64,000 bases of DNA. Origin: Dallia pectoralis. Taxonomy: Eukaryota > Chordata > Actinopteri > Esociformes > Umbridae. The stretch covers positions 3,818,954 to 3,882,953 of the forward strand of contig CM055738.1 of assembly GCA_029465975.1 (NCBI GenBank), given 5' to 3'. A model generated the notes under the pieces. That model had not been told where the DNA came from. It saw only the letters and a program-made list of their open reading frames with translations, and did not search any database. Position numbers and translations under genes: made by a program. Position 1 is the stretch's first letter. Every line of letters begins with the position of its first letter. Shown here piece after piece: positions 55,520 through 64,000 of this stretch.

Positions 55520-56657
55520 GCGTACACACCCTGTGACAATACACCTCACACATACATGACAGGTTATCTTATTGTGCAATAGTATACCTGAACCGATCAG
55601 GAATGGGATGTAAGTCCCTCATGGGTATTACAAACTTTAACATAAACTCTCTCTTTTGACCAAGGAAATAAACACAATACAGTTTGATCAGTTGTTGCCA
55701 AACTGACTATTGTTGATTGACATCAGAATGTCCCAGTTTGAAATGAGTAAAGTCTTCAATGAGATTAAAAAATATGATATAATAACAGATAAGGCCAGTG
55801 GCTCTCAAAAGTATTCACCTCTTTGTACATGTATTATGTTACAATATGGATATAACATTGATTTAAGTAGGTGGTTTTGCCACTAAACTCATTTAACTCA
55901 TTTGCTTTAAATCCATTATTAGATTCACTGAACAGATCAAGATAATTCACTACAGAAATAATGCATTTTGGGATTTAACATCACCCTTTCAGGACGTGAT
56001 GAGAGATGTCATGCAACGATTTAACAACGTTCTGCATTAATGCTCTGCTGCACTGGTTTTCAAACTTCTCCTGAAGACCCACAGTCAATCCATGTATTAG
56101 ATGTTTCCCAGAGCCAGCGCCCCTGAATCAACGACTAATTGTCAAGCACTTGGCTGCTTGGTTCAGGTGAGCTAGAAACGGGCCACAACAGAACTGTGAG
56201 ATGGTGTGGCGTCTCCAGGAGAGGTTTGAGAACCAGAGCTCTACTGCACTGGCACCATTTTATTTATTCTATTTTTGGTCTAATGAAACATAAACAGGGC
56301 TTCTCAATGCAAAGTGTTATGTTTGGTGTCAGCTAAACACCGCACATCATTCTGAAAACATTATTCCTACTGTGAAGCATAGTAGTGAAAACCGTATTCT
56401 ATTTTTGAACTGAAGGCAGTGTAACACTTTTTGACAAGGGTTGATGTAAAAAGAGCTTCATCAAATGAATGTTTTTTACATTTTCATCAACGTAGATAAA
56501 TAATTGTACTTTTCTTGAATACTACTAAATAAATACTAAATAAAGTAACATGTACAGGAATAAAACATGAGAACTATATTGGTCATGTCCAGGAATAAAA
56601 CATGAGAACTATATTGGTCATGTACAGGAATAAAACATGAGAACTATATAAATGCCT
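55520..56657. other. Spacer with Tc1-like remnants shared with 44.4-44.7 kb
   Basis: 55795-55900 (GTGGCTCTCAAAAGTATTCA, TTACAATATGGATATAACAT) looks like a Tc1 terminal region, and 56320-56400 (ACATCATTCTGAAAACATTA, CCTACTGTGAAGCAT) like a transposase middle. 56540-56650 has three tandem copies of a 39-bp unit (CAGGAATAAAACATGAGAAC). Confidence 0.45.
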
Positions 56658-57602
56658 TCATTTTAGAGCAAAAATGCTTTTTGCTGTCACTTTGAACCAA
56701 GGATAAAAGAAAGCATAAATTATTGGATTAATGAAGGAATTTACAAGTGGCAGAAAAGTCATGATATATGATGCAAAATTGGAAATTGGTATAAATACAA
56801 AAATCACATAAAATAATGGGTTCCAAAAAATGACATAGTTTAAAACCACAATACCTAGAGTTTTGGCTGCTTTTCTTTCAGACTTATTTGCCTGAACAGT
56901 TTTACCACCAGGCACATCTGCAAACCCATTTGAATATATCTTTCTGGCCTGTAATCTGGCAACTACAAATATTTTCAAATAAAGTATGATAATAATAGAA
57001 AACGGGACAACCAGAGAAATTGCAATGTCAATTATTTTGACCAAGAAATCCCCTTCAGCATAAAAACATTCTACCATACATCTGGGTATCTGTACATTTA
57101 TGAATGTTTCCATAGCAACAGCATCATGTATAACACAACAAAACCAGGTAAATAATATACAACACATAGTTCATTTGATTGTAATTTTTGAATGATACAT
57201 TAATGGATCACAAACAGCAACATAACGATCAATAGATATCAAGACCAAGTTTCCAAGTGATGAAGAAGAACACAGAATATTGACAAACAACAGTAACGTG
57301 CAGTTATAACCCCCAACTACCCAGCATGGTTCCAGTATTGCTACAGTCATCGCTGGAATCACAATGAGTCCCACCAGGAGATCTGACACAGCCAGAGAGA
57401 GGATGAGCAGGTTGGTTGGAGTCTGGAGCTGCTTGAAGTGAGAGATGGAGATGATCACTAGTAGGTTCAAAAAAGCAATAATCACTGAAATGATTGATAT
57501 GAAAATGTACAGTGTTACATAAATAAAGGTTGAAATTGAAGTCTTTCTGCAAGAGGAGTTTCCATCTTGATAACAGTATTGAGTGTCATTGTAATCCTCC
57601 AT
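56658..57602 (-). pseudogene. TAAR with one in-frame stop codon
   Basis: Same frame throughout: MEDYNDTQYCYQDGNSSC, LAVSDLL, Asn at 3.32, DRYVAVCDPLMYHSKITIK, then TGA at 57171-57173 (codon 144, where intact paralogues have Arg in TIRRT), and again open with TM4, Asp5.42 (IIDIAISLVVP), KAAKTLG, FWNP and NSFINPIIYAFFYPWF to a TGA at 56658. Without the nonsense codon it would be a 314-residue receptor a few residues shorter at the C-terminus. It is the only lesion seen. One 38-bp element and a TATA-like AGGTATATTAAGAG (57688-57700) lie upstream. Confidence 0.9.
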
Positions 57603-57702
57603 TTGTAATAAATGTTGAGATCCTCCTGATTGGTCCTGTGTGTGACCCTGTCAGGTCAGCCTTCTGACAGACTCTGAGCTCTGAGTCTCTTAATATACCT
57701 GA

Positions 57703-57954
57703 TTGCTTTGTACTTAGTTTCTCCAACACACACACACACACACACAAACTAGCTTGTGTTTAATTTAAAAAAACAGCACTAAAACATACATAATAACAAC
57801 TTTCTTCGCAGTGCAAGCCTGTCTGTGAGAATAACTTTGAGCCTTCAAAACGTGTTGTTTTCAAATACATTTTTAAATGCAACATTTACATTGCAATTAT
57901 AAAACATGTTTTTATAAACCAATGTTTGGGAGGGTTCCAAAATGGTTTCACTAT
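57703..57954. other. (CA)n tract and short spacer
   Basis: (CA)n at 57727-57745 in the usual TAAR upstream position, then sequence without recognised features. Confidence 0.5.
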
Positions 57955-58370
57955 ATCACATTTCTGGTGGGTCAGAAGTTTACATAATTTATGTTGACTG
58001 TGCTATGAAAAATCTTGGAAAATTCCCGGAATCGATTACTTTTGAATCCTCAGGGGAACCATTTGCCACCATTTGTTTCAATTGAAGGTCTACATGTGGA
58101 TGTATTTCACAGGCCTACCTTCAAACATAACGTGAAAATAAGAAGATATCAGCAAATTCTTCAGAAAAAGAATTGTAGACTACCACAAGTCTGGTTCACA
58201 CAGTACTTGGGAGCAATATCCCAACCCCTAAAGTTACCACAATTATCTGTTCAAACAATAGTTTGCAAGTGGAAACAGACCGGGAGATTGCAGACTTCAC
58301 ACCTTTCAGAAAGGAGATGTGTTCTGTCTTCAAAAGACGCACATACTTTGGTGCAACAGGGACAAATAAA
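57955..58370 (+). pseudogene. Tc1-like element remnant (left end and HTH region)
   Basis: GGTGGGTCAGAAGTTTACAT resembles Tc1-type inner terminal sequence. The + strand frame then reads HRPTFKHNVKIRRYQ, ISQPLKLPQLSVQTIVCKWK, and LSERRCVLSSKDAHTLVQ, matching the paired helix-turn-helix region of Tc1 transposases (ISKAL..P.STV..II.KWK) with several indels. No catalytic domain follows. Confidence 0.6.
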
Positions 58371-58382
58371 TTACATTTATAT

Positions 58383-58560
58383 TATCATCATGGACGTTGG
58401 CAGTCTGTACTTTCTTAGCTGCTGCAGGCAGTACACTCTTTGTTGTGCTTTCTTAGTGTGTGATGTGATGTTCAGCTCCCACCTGAGGTCCTGGGCGATG
58501 GTGTTGCCCAGGAAGCGAAAGGTCACCTATGTGTAGACAAGGGAGCCCTCCAGGACAACA
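58383..58560 (-). mobile_element. LINE RT fragment related to 20900-21480
   Basis: ATCATCATGGACGTTGGCAG, CTGCAGGCAGTAC and CCTGAGGTCCTGGGC match 21303-21420 closely in the same orientation. Short and frameshifted. Confidence 0.6.
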
Positions 58561-58564
58561 GGTG

Positions 58565-59062
58565 AAGTTTGGTAAGATATACGTGATCCTGACGAAATCT
58601 TCCCACAGTGCATCCTGGTGCCATCACTTCTCAAGGTAAATGGACACATGTACATGGCTGTTGACATGATGTAAAAGAACTTCATACACACCGGAGACCA
58701 GAAAACCTCCTTCCACTGCTCCAAGGTCCAGTTCCAATGCTTGCATCCCCATTGTACTCACTTTTGATGGTCGGCAAGAAGGGGTCATCATGGACTCTCT
58801 GATGGGTTTGAGGCAGGATGTGCAGCAGGGAGTGATGCATTGTAGATTCAGACACATGCTTCCCATAACCATCAGTAACGTGTTCAGTGACTTGTGCCAC
58901 AGTGGACTTTTGCTGGTGCGGACTAGATGGTACTCTGAGCATCAAGGAGCCTTTTGTGTCCAACACCCTGTTGCCTCCTCGGACCACAGTCAGTAGGTAC
59001 TCACCCCTGAAGACTGGGTGCACCCCAAAAACCCTTGTCATTTCTGAGCCGGTCGGGGTCAC
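58565..59062 (-). pseudogene. Tc1/mariner transposase remnant
   Basis: The - strand reads VTDGYGKHVSESTMHHSLLH, GPWSSGRRFSGL / MEQWKEVFWS, VYEVLLHHVNSHVHV and TRMHCGK in alternating frames. These correspond to the second HTH and the (W)(S)DES(R)F..H..D.R segment of DD34E transposases. The first catalytic Asp motif is destroyed. It directly adjoins the next mariner element. Confidence 0.65.
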
Positions 59063-59065
59063 TTT

Positions 59066-59889
59066 CAGTGTATATAAAATGTGTACACACCCCTGATGAA
59101 AAATGTAAGTTGAAAAAATGAGATGAAGTGAAAAATCAGATCAGAACTTTTTCCACCTTTAATTTGACCTATATATTGAACAAATAAATAAAATAAAAAA
59201 CATTTAAATCTTTGAGCGGGGAAAAAAACAATAACCTGGTTGCATAAATGTGCACACCCTTGTCTTAATACTTTGTTGAAGCACCTTTTGATTGTATTAC
59301 TGCACTCAGTTTATTTGGGTCAGAGTCTATTTGAATGACACATCTTGACTTAGCAATAATTGCCCACTCTTCTTTACAAAAGCACTCCAAATCTGTTCAG
59401 ATTGCCGGGACATCTCCTGTACACAGCCCTCTACACATCACCACACAGATGTTCAAATAGATTCAAGTCTGGGCTCTGGCTGAGCCAATCCAAAACGTTA
59501 ATATTCTTCTGGTGATTCAATGCTTTTGTGGATTTGTATGTGTGCTTTGGGTCGTTGTTGTGCTGAAAGCTGAACTTGCTCTTTATCTTCAACTTTCTAA
59601 TGGAAGTCTGAAGGTTTTGTGCCAAGAATTCCTGGTATTTGGAAATGTTCATAATTCCCTCCACCCTGACTATGGCCCTGGTTCCAGCTGAAGAAAAACA
59701 GCCCCAAAGCATTATGCTGCCACCACCATGCTTCACTGTGGGTGAAGATTTCAGTTTGTTTTTCAATTAAATTGTTCACTATATAGGTCACATAAAAGGT
59801 TGACAAAAAGTGGACATGATGACATGAAAATTCACATCACAAACACCTGGCATTTTTACAGGGGTGTGTAGACTTTTTCATATCCACTG
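59066..59889 (-). mobile_element. Tc1/mariner element, 824 bp, degenerate
   Basis: Imperfect inverted ends: left CAGTG-TATATAAAAT-GTGTACACACCCCTG (59066-59095), right inverse of CAGTGGATATGAAAAAGTCT + ACACACCCCTG ending at 59889, followed by TA; the left TA is decayed to TT. The - strand frame 59431-59766 reads SPTVKHGGGSIMLWGCFS, FQHNNDPKHT (second catalytic Asp) and SQSPDLNLFEHL (third). The 5' part of the transposase is missing. Confidence 0.85.
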
Positions 59890-59934
59890 TAGGTCTAACT
59901 GTCTATTTGTTCTGCGTCCAACATGTTGACTGCG

Positions 59935-60620
59935 AGTACGGAGCCCCCCTGGTGTCAGCTAAGGGAAAAAAAAGTAAACTGTTCCCTCGGTTTTATAAAC
60001 TGTTCCCTCGGTTTTATAAACTGTTCCCTCGGTTTTATAAACTGTGCGCACGGTTTTGCAATCTGCGCGCACGGTTTTGCAATCTGCGCGCGCGCGCACG
60101 AATTTGTAAACGTGCCCACGTAAACGTACGGAAAAGTGTACGTTCCAGAGAAGACGTCACGAGTGGCATACTGTCAGCAGCCTCCGCATCCGACAAGTAA
60201 ATGATATTTATCTAGATTTAAGGATACATGTAATGATATATTGTGTATTGCATTGTTCGTTGTATTGCTTTCTTAACTTCTGTTGCATTAATTGGGCATT
60301 TCACCCAGTCCAAAACCTTACAGTTAGTTAGCTAGGCTGCTGTTACAGCTAGGAGGAGGTCTGGGTCTTGGTGGGGGGTTTTGTTGCCTTAACATAATGT
60401 CTACCGAAATAGTTAGAGCATCTATAGACTGCTTCTGATTCAGTGCTTTGTAGTCTGGTTGTTAGAGCAACTATAGACTGCTTCTGATTCAGTGCTTTGT
60501 AGTCTAGTTGTTAGAGCAACTATAGACTGCTTCTGATTCAGTGCTCTGTAGTCTAGTTGTTAGAGCAACTATAGACTGCTTCTGATTCTTACAGTGCTTT
60601 GTAGTCTGGTCACCTGTTTT
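59935..60620 (+). repeat. Left long inverted repeat of foldback-like element
   Basis: About 686 bp. Contains three CCCTCG-type and two GCGCAC-type 21-bp subrepeats (59975-60085), an alternating GCGCGCGCGCAC tract at about 60085, and a 49-bp tandem repeat x4 (60412-60608) present only once in the right arm. Confidence 0.88.
60412..60612. repeat. 49-bp tandem repeat, 4 copies
   Basis: GTTAGAGCAACTATAGACTG + CTTCTGATTCAGTGCTTTGT + AGTCTGGTT starts at 60412, 60461, 60510 and 60559. Confidence 0.95.
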
Positions 60621-60781
60621 CGTAAGATGTCATTTGTTAAATACATATGGACATAAGTCACATCCTAGTAAATACTGGCAAGTGCATTGATTTCTCAGTT
60701 ACTATAACTAAATGGCTAGAATGATGTGTTTGAGTTTATTCAAGTCTCCAATACTTTTCCCCTTGTATGTTTCCTCTCCAG

Positions 60782-61215
60782 GCTGTGTGTCAGTGAGAAG
60801 TAGGCAGGATCCTTCCAATGGATGAAGTTGAGCCAATAGAACTGGACATCATTTATACTCTACCACTCACCTTTGCAAGATGATTTGGATTCAACCAAGG
60901 AGACCTGGAACAGCAACCTGATTCGTCCATCAAGGAACGAACATGTTCCCCATTGGTTGGCCTGATTCCATGTATGCTATCTCAGAACTATATAACACAG
61001 AACAGTATCTTTGCCAGGTGTCTGAGGAAGATTGCATGAGGTGTGATTCTGACTGCATCCACCGCAGTGACATTGCTTGTGATGAAGATGTGTTCACCCT
61101 CTGCACCTACCTAATGGCCCCAAACAACCTCCATGTTCCTATGGATGCATACATGGCCATTGACCTTTACCTTTCCCTGAGAGAAGAACTGACTACAATA
61201 TTCAATTTACATTGA
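60782..61215 (+). other. Possible second exon / small ORFs inside the foldback-like core
   Basis: A pyrimidine-rich TTTCCTCTCCAG at 60770-60781 looks like a splice acceptor and could pair with the donor-like GTAAAT at about 60190 in the left arm. Behind it, ATG at about 60819 opens a 21-codon frame (MDEVEPIELDIIYTLPLTFA). A separate frame 60943-61215 (90 aa, MFPIGWPDSMYAISELYNTE start, Cys/Asp-rich middle CMRCDSDCIHRSDIACDED) is open to a stop. Neither resembles a protein I know. Could be remains of the element's own gene or captured sequence. Confidence 0.3.
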
Positions 61216-62411
61216 TAGGTAACAGAGGCATTTCAAAAGTAGTCTAACCAAGTCCTCACTTACTGAAATGCATCAAGTGAGCTACACAAAGCGCAGCATT
61301 GATGGGCTTCCGGCCTTAGGAGACTACAGCGATGATGATACAATGACTGATGTTGAACGTCTCAGACATACACACACTGAGCAAAGCATATGCTAATGAA
61401 AGCTACAGGGTCTAACAATACTACATTTTGTGAGATCAACATGAGTAGGATAGAGGGTAGAGTTTAAGTAGATTTTCAAATGCAGTGACAAATTGTAATA
61501 AATAAATAAATTTAGTTGGCAATTTTATATGTCTTGTTGTTCTTTGAGTTGTCTTTTCAGGCCTTCAGATAGTTCTGTCACACCTACCAGACCAAGAGAC
61601 TTACCTTTCTGAGAGTATCAGTAACCTGCTTTTTTGGTGCTCCCACAGACAATAAAACATCTGTTTTCCCCCCTGGAATCCCCTAGAATGAGAAACTCAT
61701 ATACACACACTCAGATCTGAGTTGTTTAATAGTTCAAAAAAAGAACAGGAAACAGCCTTTACAAAAAATATAAATAATAAAAGGGACATTTCTATTATTC
61801 TTCTCTGGTAACATTCCCTGTTGTGTCAAAAATAAGAAAACGAATAGATGATGTAATAACACCATAACCTATTGAATTGGCATGTAATACACCCTTTCAA
61901 AATAGAGTTCTGTATTTTAAAAACTGTATTGGAACAATACATTTACTGTATGTTTATAAAAACAAAGCACTTATGTTTATAAAATTGGAACAAATATTAA
62001 ACATTTAGATGTTTATATAAACATGTGAAAAATGTATTCAACACACAAATACGTATGTGTTTGTGTATATATATATATATAATATATAAATAATACACAC
62101 ACACTCTCTCTCATATCGATGTAATATAAATCTATATAATATATCTCTAAATAAATGTATATATAAATATATATATCTCTCTACATATCTATATCCTCTA
62201 TTGTCCTATCCTCCGTTGAGATCACCGGACAACCATGGAACCAAATCACCTAGAACAAACAAAACAGGAATATGACTACATATACAGATATAGAAGTATG
62301 GTCATAAACTTATCAAAATGTGAGAGACAGAGATACCAGCAGGAGTGTGTTGAAGAATACATTTGCCTTTACCTGTTGGTATCTTCATATGTATGTAACA
62401 CATGAAATCTT
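61216..62411. other. Non-coding core of foldback-like element
   Basis: AT-rich with (AT)n/(TA)n tracts at 62062-62100 and 62140-62190. No coding region recognised on either strand. Confidence 0.5.
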
Positions 62412-62988
62412 TAATAGGTGACCAGACTACAGAGCACTGTAAAAATCAGAAGCAGTCTATAGTTGCTCTTACTATTTTGGTAGACATTATGTTAAGGCAA
62501 CAAAACCCCCCACCAATCTACCCAGACCTCCTCCTAGCTGTAACAGCAGCCTAGCTAACTGTAAGGTTTTGGACTGGGTGAAATGCCCAATTAATGCAAC
62601 GGAAGTTAAGAAAGCAAGAAAACGAACAATGCAATACACAATATAGCATTACATGTATCCTCAAATCTAGATAAATATCACTTACTTGTCGGATGCAGAG
62701 GCTGCTGACAGTATGCCACTCGTGACGTCTTCTCTGGAATGTACACTTTTCCGTACGTTTACGTGGGCACGTTTACAAATTCGTGCGCGCGCGCGCAGAT
62801 TGCAAAACCGTGCGCGCAGATTGCAAAACCGTGCTCGCAGATTGCAAAACCGTGCTCGCAGATTGCAAAACCGTGCTCGCAGATTGCAAAACCGTGCGCA
62901 CAGTTTATAAAACCGTGCGCACAGTTTATAAAACCGAGGGAACAGTTTACTTTTTTTTTCTTAGCTGACACCAGGGGGGCTCCGTACT
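62412..62988 (-). repeat. Right long inverted repeat of foldback-like element
   Basis: About 577 bp, inverse of 59935-60620. It has one CCCTCG-type subrepeat and about seven GCGCAC/GAGCAC-type 21-bp subrepeats (62795-62945), and a single copy of the 49-bp motif. A perfect donor-like GACAAGTAAGTGAT occurs on the - strand at about 62680-62693. Confidence 0.88.
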
Positions 62989-63928
62989 GCGAGAAATAAC
63001 CCCAGAGTGAGACTCACATTTTGAGTCAATGGACTTTAAATAATTTGTTAGTCAATTTTTTTATTTATTATTAAACAATAAAATATTATTTGTCTTTACA
63101 CAATTGCTGTGAAAAATGTTACTAAATAATGTTGAGAAGACGGAAATACTAGAAATCTGACAAATGACAACACACAAAACATTTCTCACCCTGTTATTTG
63201 TTACAAAATGATTTCATTTATCCCAGGGAAAGAACAAAATAGACACACCCACAAGCAAACATGAACAAGTGGTGCTATGCCCCTGGTGTTAGTAGGAAAA
63301 ACAATATCACAGCTAGGTGATTTTATATGTAATGTTTGTGATTATTAACACACGTTCTCAATGCGAGTTACACATCAATGAGCTGAAAAGATCACATATC
63401 TGAAAAGATGACATATATATCCAGAACATTCTCTCAGGCTTTTAACAAAAAATAGAATAGTTTAAAAAATAGGTCGGCCGCTCTAAAGAACAGTTTATTC
63501 GCTAAGACTACAGGACTACACTATCATTTGGCGTCCATTCTCCACTGTGAACACATCTGATGTGATTGGTTAATGGAAAAGCAACCATTCTATAGATGCA
63601 GCCACTGTGTCCCCTTTGAGACAATAAAGGGTGATGATAAACAACACAGAGTTATTCACAACGGACACTGTAGCTGAGAGAACAGCGTAGAATGATCGCA
63701 AAATGTTCATGATAAATATCAGGAACAATTTGGAACATAGATATTCCTGAATACAATCTCATATAATTTTTAGGTAATCTTGTCAAATCCTTCTGTGATA
63801 ACATCAGGTGTCTGTCTGTCAAGACAACAGAAGATAAGAAATGTCAGAGTATCGTAACTTGAAAATATCAGTATAAAATAAAATATATGAGAGCTAAGTT
63901 AATAAAAAATTTCAATGAAACATAGTAA
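62989..63928. repeat. Spacer and TAAR 3'-flank block, seventh copy
   Basis: From about 63185: ACCCTGTTATTTGTTACAAA, GCTATGCCCCTGGTGTTAGT, GTGATTTTATATGTAATGTT, CAATGCGAGTTACACATCAA and CTGATGTGATTGGTTAATGG, collinear with the blocks behind the other - strand receptors. Confidence 0.65.
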
Positions 63929-64000
63929 CTATAAATGTCTTAATCTCAGAGTTAACATATGTTTAACTGTCACTTTGAACCAAGGATAAAAGAAAGCATA
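63929..64000 (-). CDS. TAAR-type receptor C-terminus, cut by window edge
   Basis: Last 23 codons and stop of a further - strand receptor: YAFFYPWFKVTVKHML then TLRLRHL and TAG at 63929-63931. It is the TM7 end and helix 8, matching the paralogues. Whether the rest is intact cannot be seen. Confidence 0.88.
   Translation of the reverse strand, partial: YAFFYPWFKVTVKHMLTLRLRHL

Larger units (their letters stand above)
59935..62988. mobile_element. Foldback-like element, 3.05 kb, with very long inverted repeats
   Basis: Left arm 59935-60620 and right arm 62412-62988 are inverted copies of each other. Order from the tip inward: AGTACGGAGCCCCCCTGGTG + TCAGCTAAG, an A-rich run, several 21-bp subrepeats (AAACTGTTCCCTCGGTTTTA / AATCTGCGCGCACGGTTTTG), GTAAACGTGCCCACG, AGAAGACGTCACGAGTGGCA, a GACAA|GTAA(A/G)T donor-like site, CCAAAACCTTACAGTTAGTT, GTTGCCTTAACATAATGTCT and AGACTGCTTCTGAT. 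Arms differ in subrepeat number. Flanks share only GCG (possible 3-bp target duplication). The 1.8-kb core has no recognised transposase. Superfamily unknown. Confidence 0.85.

Noticed and set aside
57171..57173. TGA in the 56.7-kb TAAR read as selenocysteine or by stop readthrough
   Set aside because: The position is Arg in the intact paralogues, the following bases (ACT) are not a known readthrough context, and other pseudogenes in the cluster make a simple nonsense mutation more likely.

Overview
This window is teleost fish DNA. It holds a tandem cluster of trace amine-associated receptor (TAAR) genes packed with transposons and minisatellites. Each receptor is a single-exon, roughly 315-320 codon class A GPCR with the TAAR signature in TM7 (NS..NP..Y...Y.WF). 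The transposon mix (many Tc1/mariner, hAT and non-LTR elements, and a retroelement tail ending in T/A-rich TAAAATAAAGG) is typical of ray-finned fish. A pike/salmonid-type lineage is my guess from the tail type only; the species cannot be fixed from sequence reading.

Thirteen TAAR loci are visible. One is on the + strand at the left edge (3-935, 5' end outside the window); all others are on the - strand. Full-length intact ones are 9142-10092, 15362-16318, 38742-39698 and 50800-51759. Broken ones are 19183-20143 (1-nt insertion), 24838-25656 (in-frame loss of TM6 end to TM7), 28634-29585 (net 8-nt deletion), 31888-32833 (2-nt deletion), 42195-43025 (in-frame loss of ICL3 and most of TM6), 47802-48754 (several frameshifts) and 56658-57602 (one in-frame TGA). 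The last locus (63929-64000) is cut by the right edge. A fourteenth trace is an orphan promoter/5'UTR whose start codon is followed by a stop (36390-36600). Every copy in which TM3 and TM5 can be read lacks the classical amine-binding Asp3.32 (Ser, Thr, Asn or Ile instead) and carries Asp5.42, the arrangement known for a large teleost TAAR clade with non-classical amine recognition.

The repeating unit is larger than the gene. From about 24 kb onward it also carries a 3' flank block of about 0.5-1 kb and a 5' block with a TATA-like box, a (CA)n tract and a 38-bp element present in 1-5 tandem copies between TATA box and start codon. The genes at 9.1 and 15.4 kb instead share an upstream block containing a 29-bp and a 36-bp minisatellite.

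Between the receptors: a 3.5-kb minisatellite of about 61-bp units (2917-6425); LINE fragments, one with a nested tRNA-derived SINE and its paralogue with a nested solo LTR; a 794-bp Tc1/mariner element with perfect 29-bp inverted repeats; a 414-bp hAT MITE with perfect 8-bp target duplications; a 514-bp MITE with about 105-bp inverted repeats; a 728-bp inverted-repeat element enclosing a telomere-like array and a tRNA-like sequence; a roughly 1.95-kb hAT element with transposase remains; a nest of three Tc1/mariner remnants (57.9-59.9 kb); and a 3.05-kb foldback-like element with inverted repeats of nearly 0.6-0.7 kb built on 21-bp subrepeats (59935-62988). No tRNA, rRNA or CRISPR genes were found. 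The foldback element and the copy-variable 5' element of the TAAR genes are the least conventional items.
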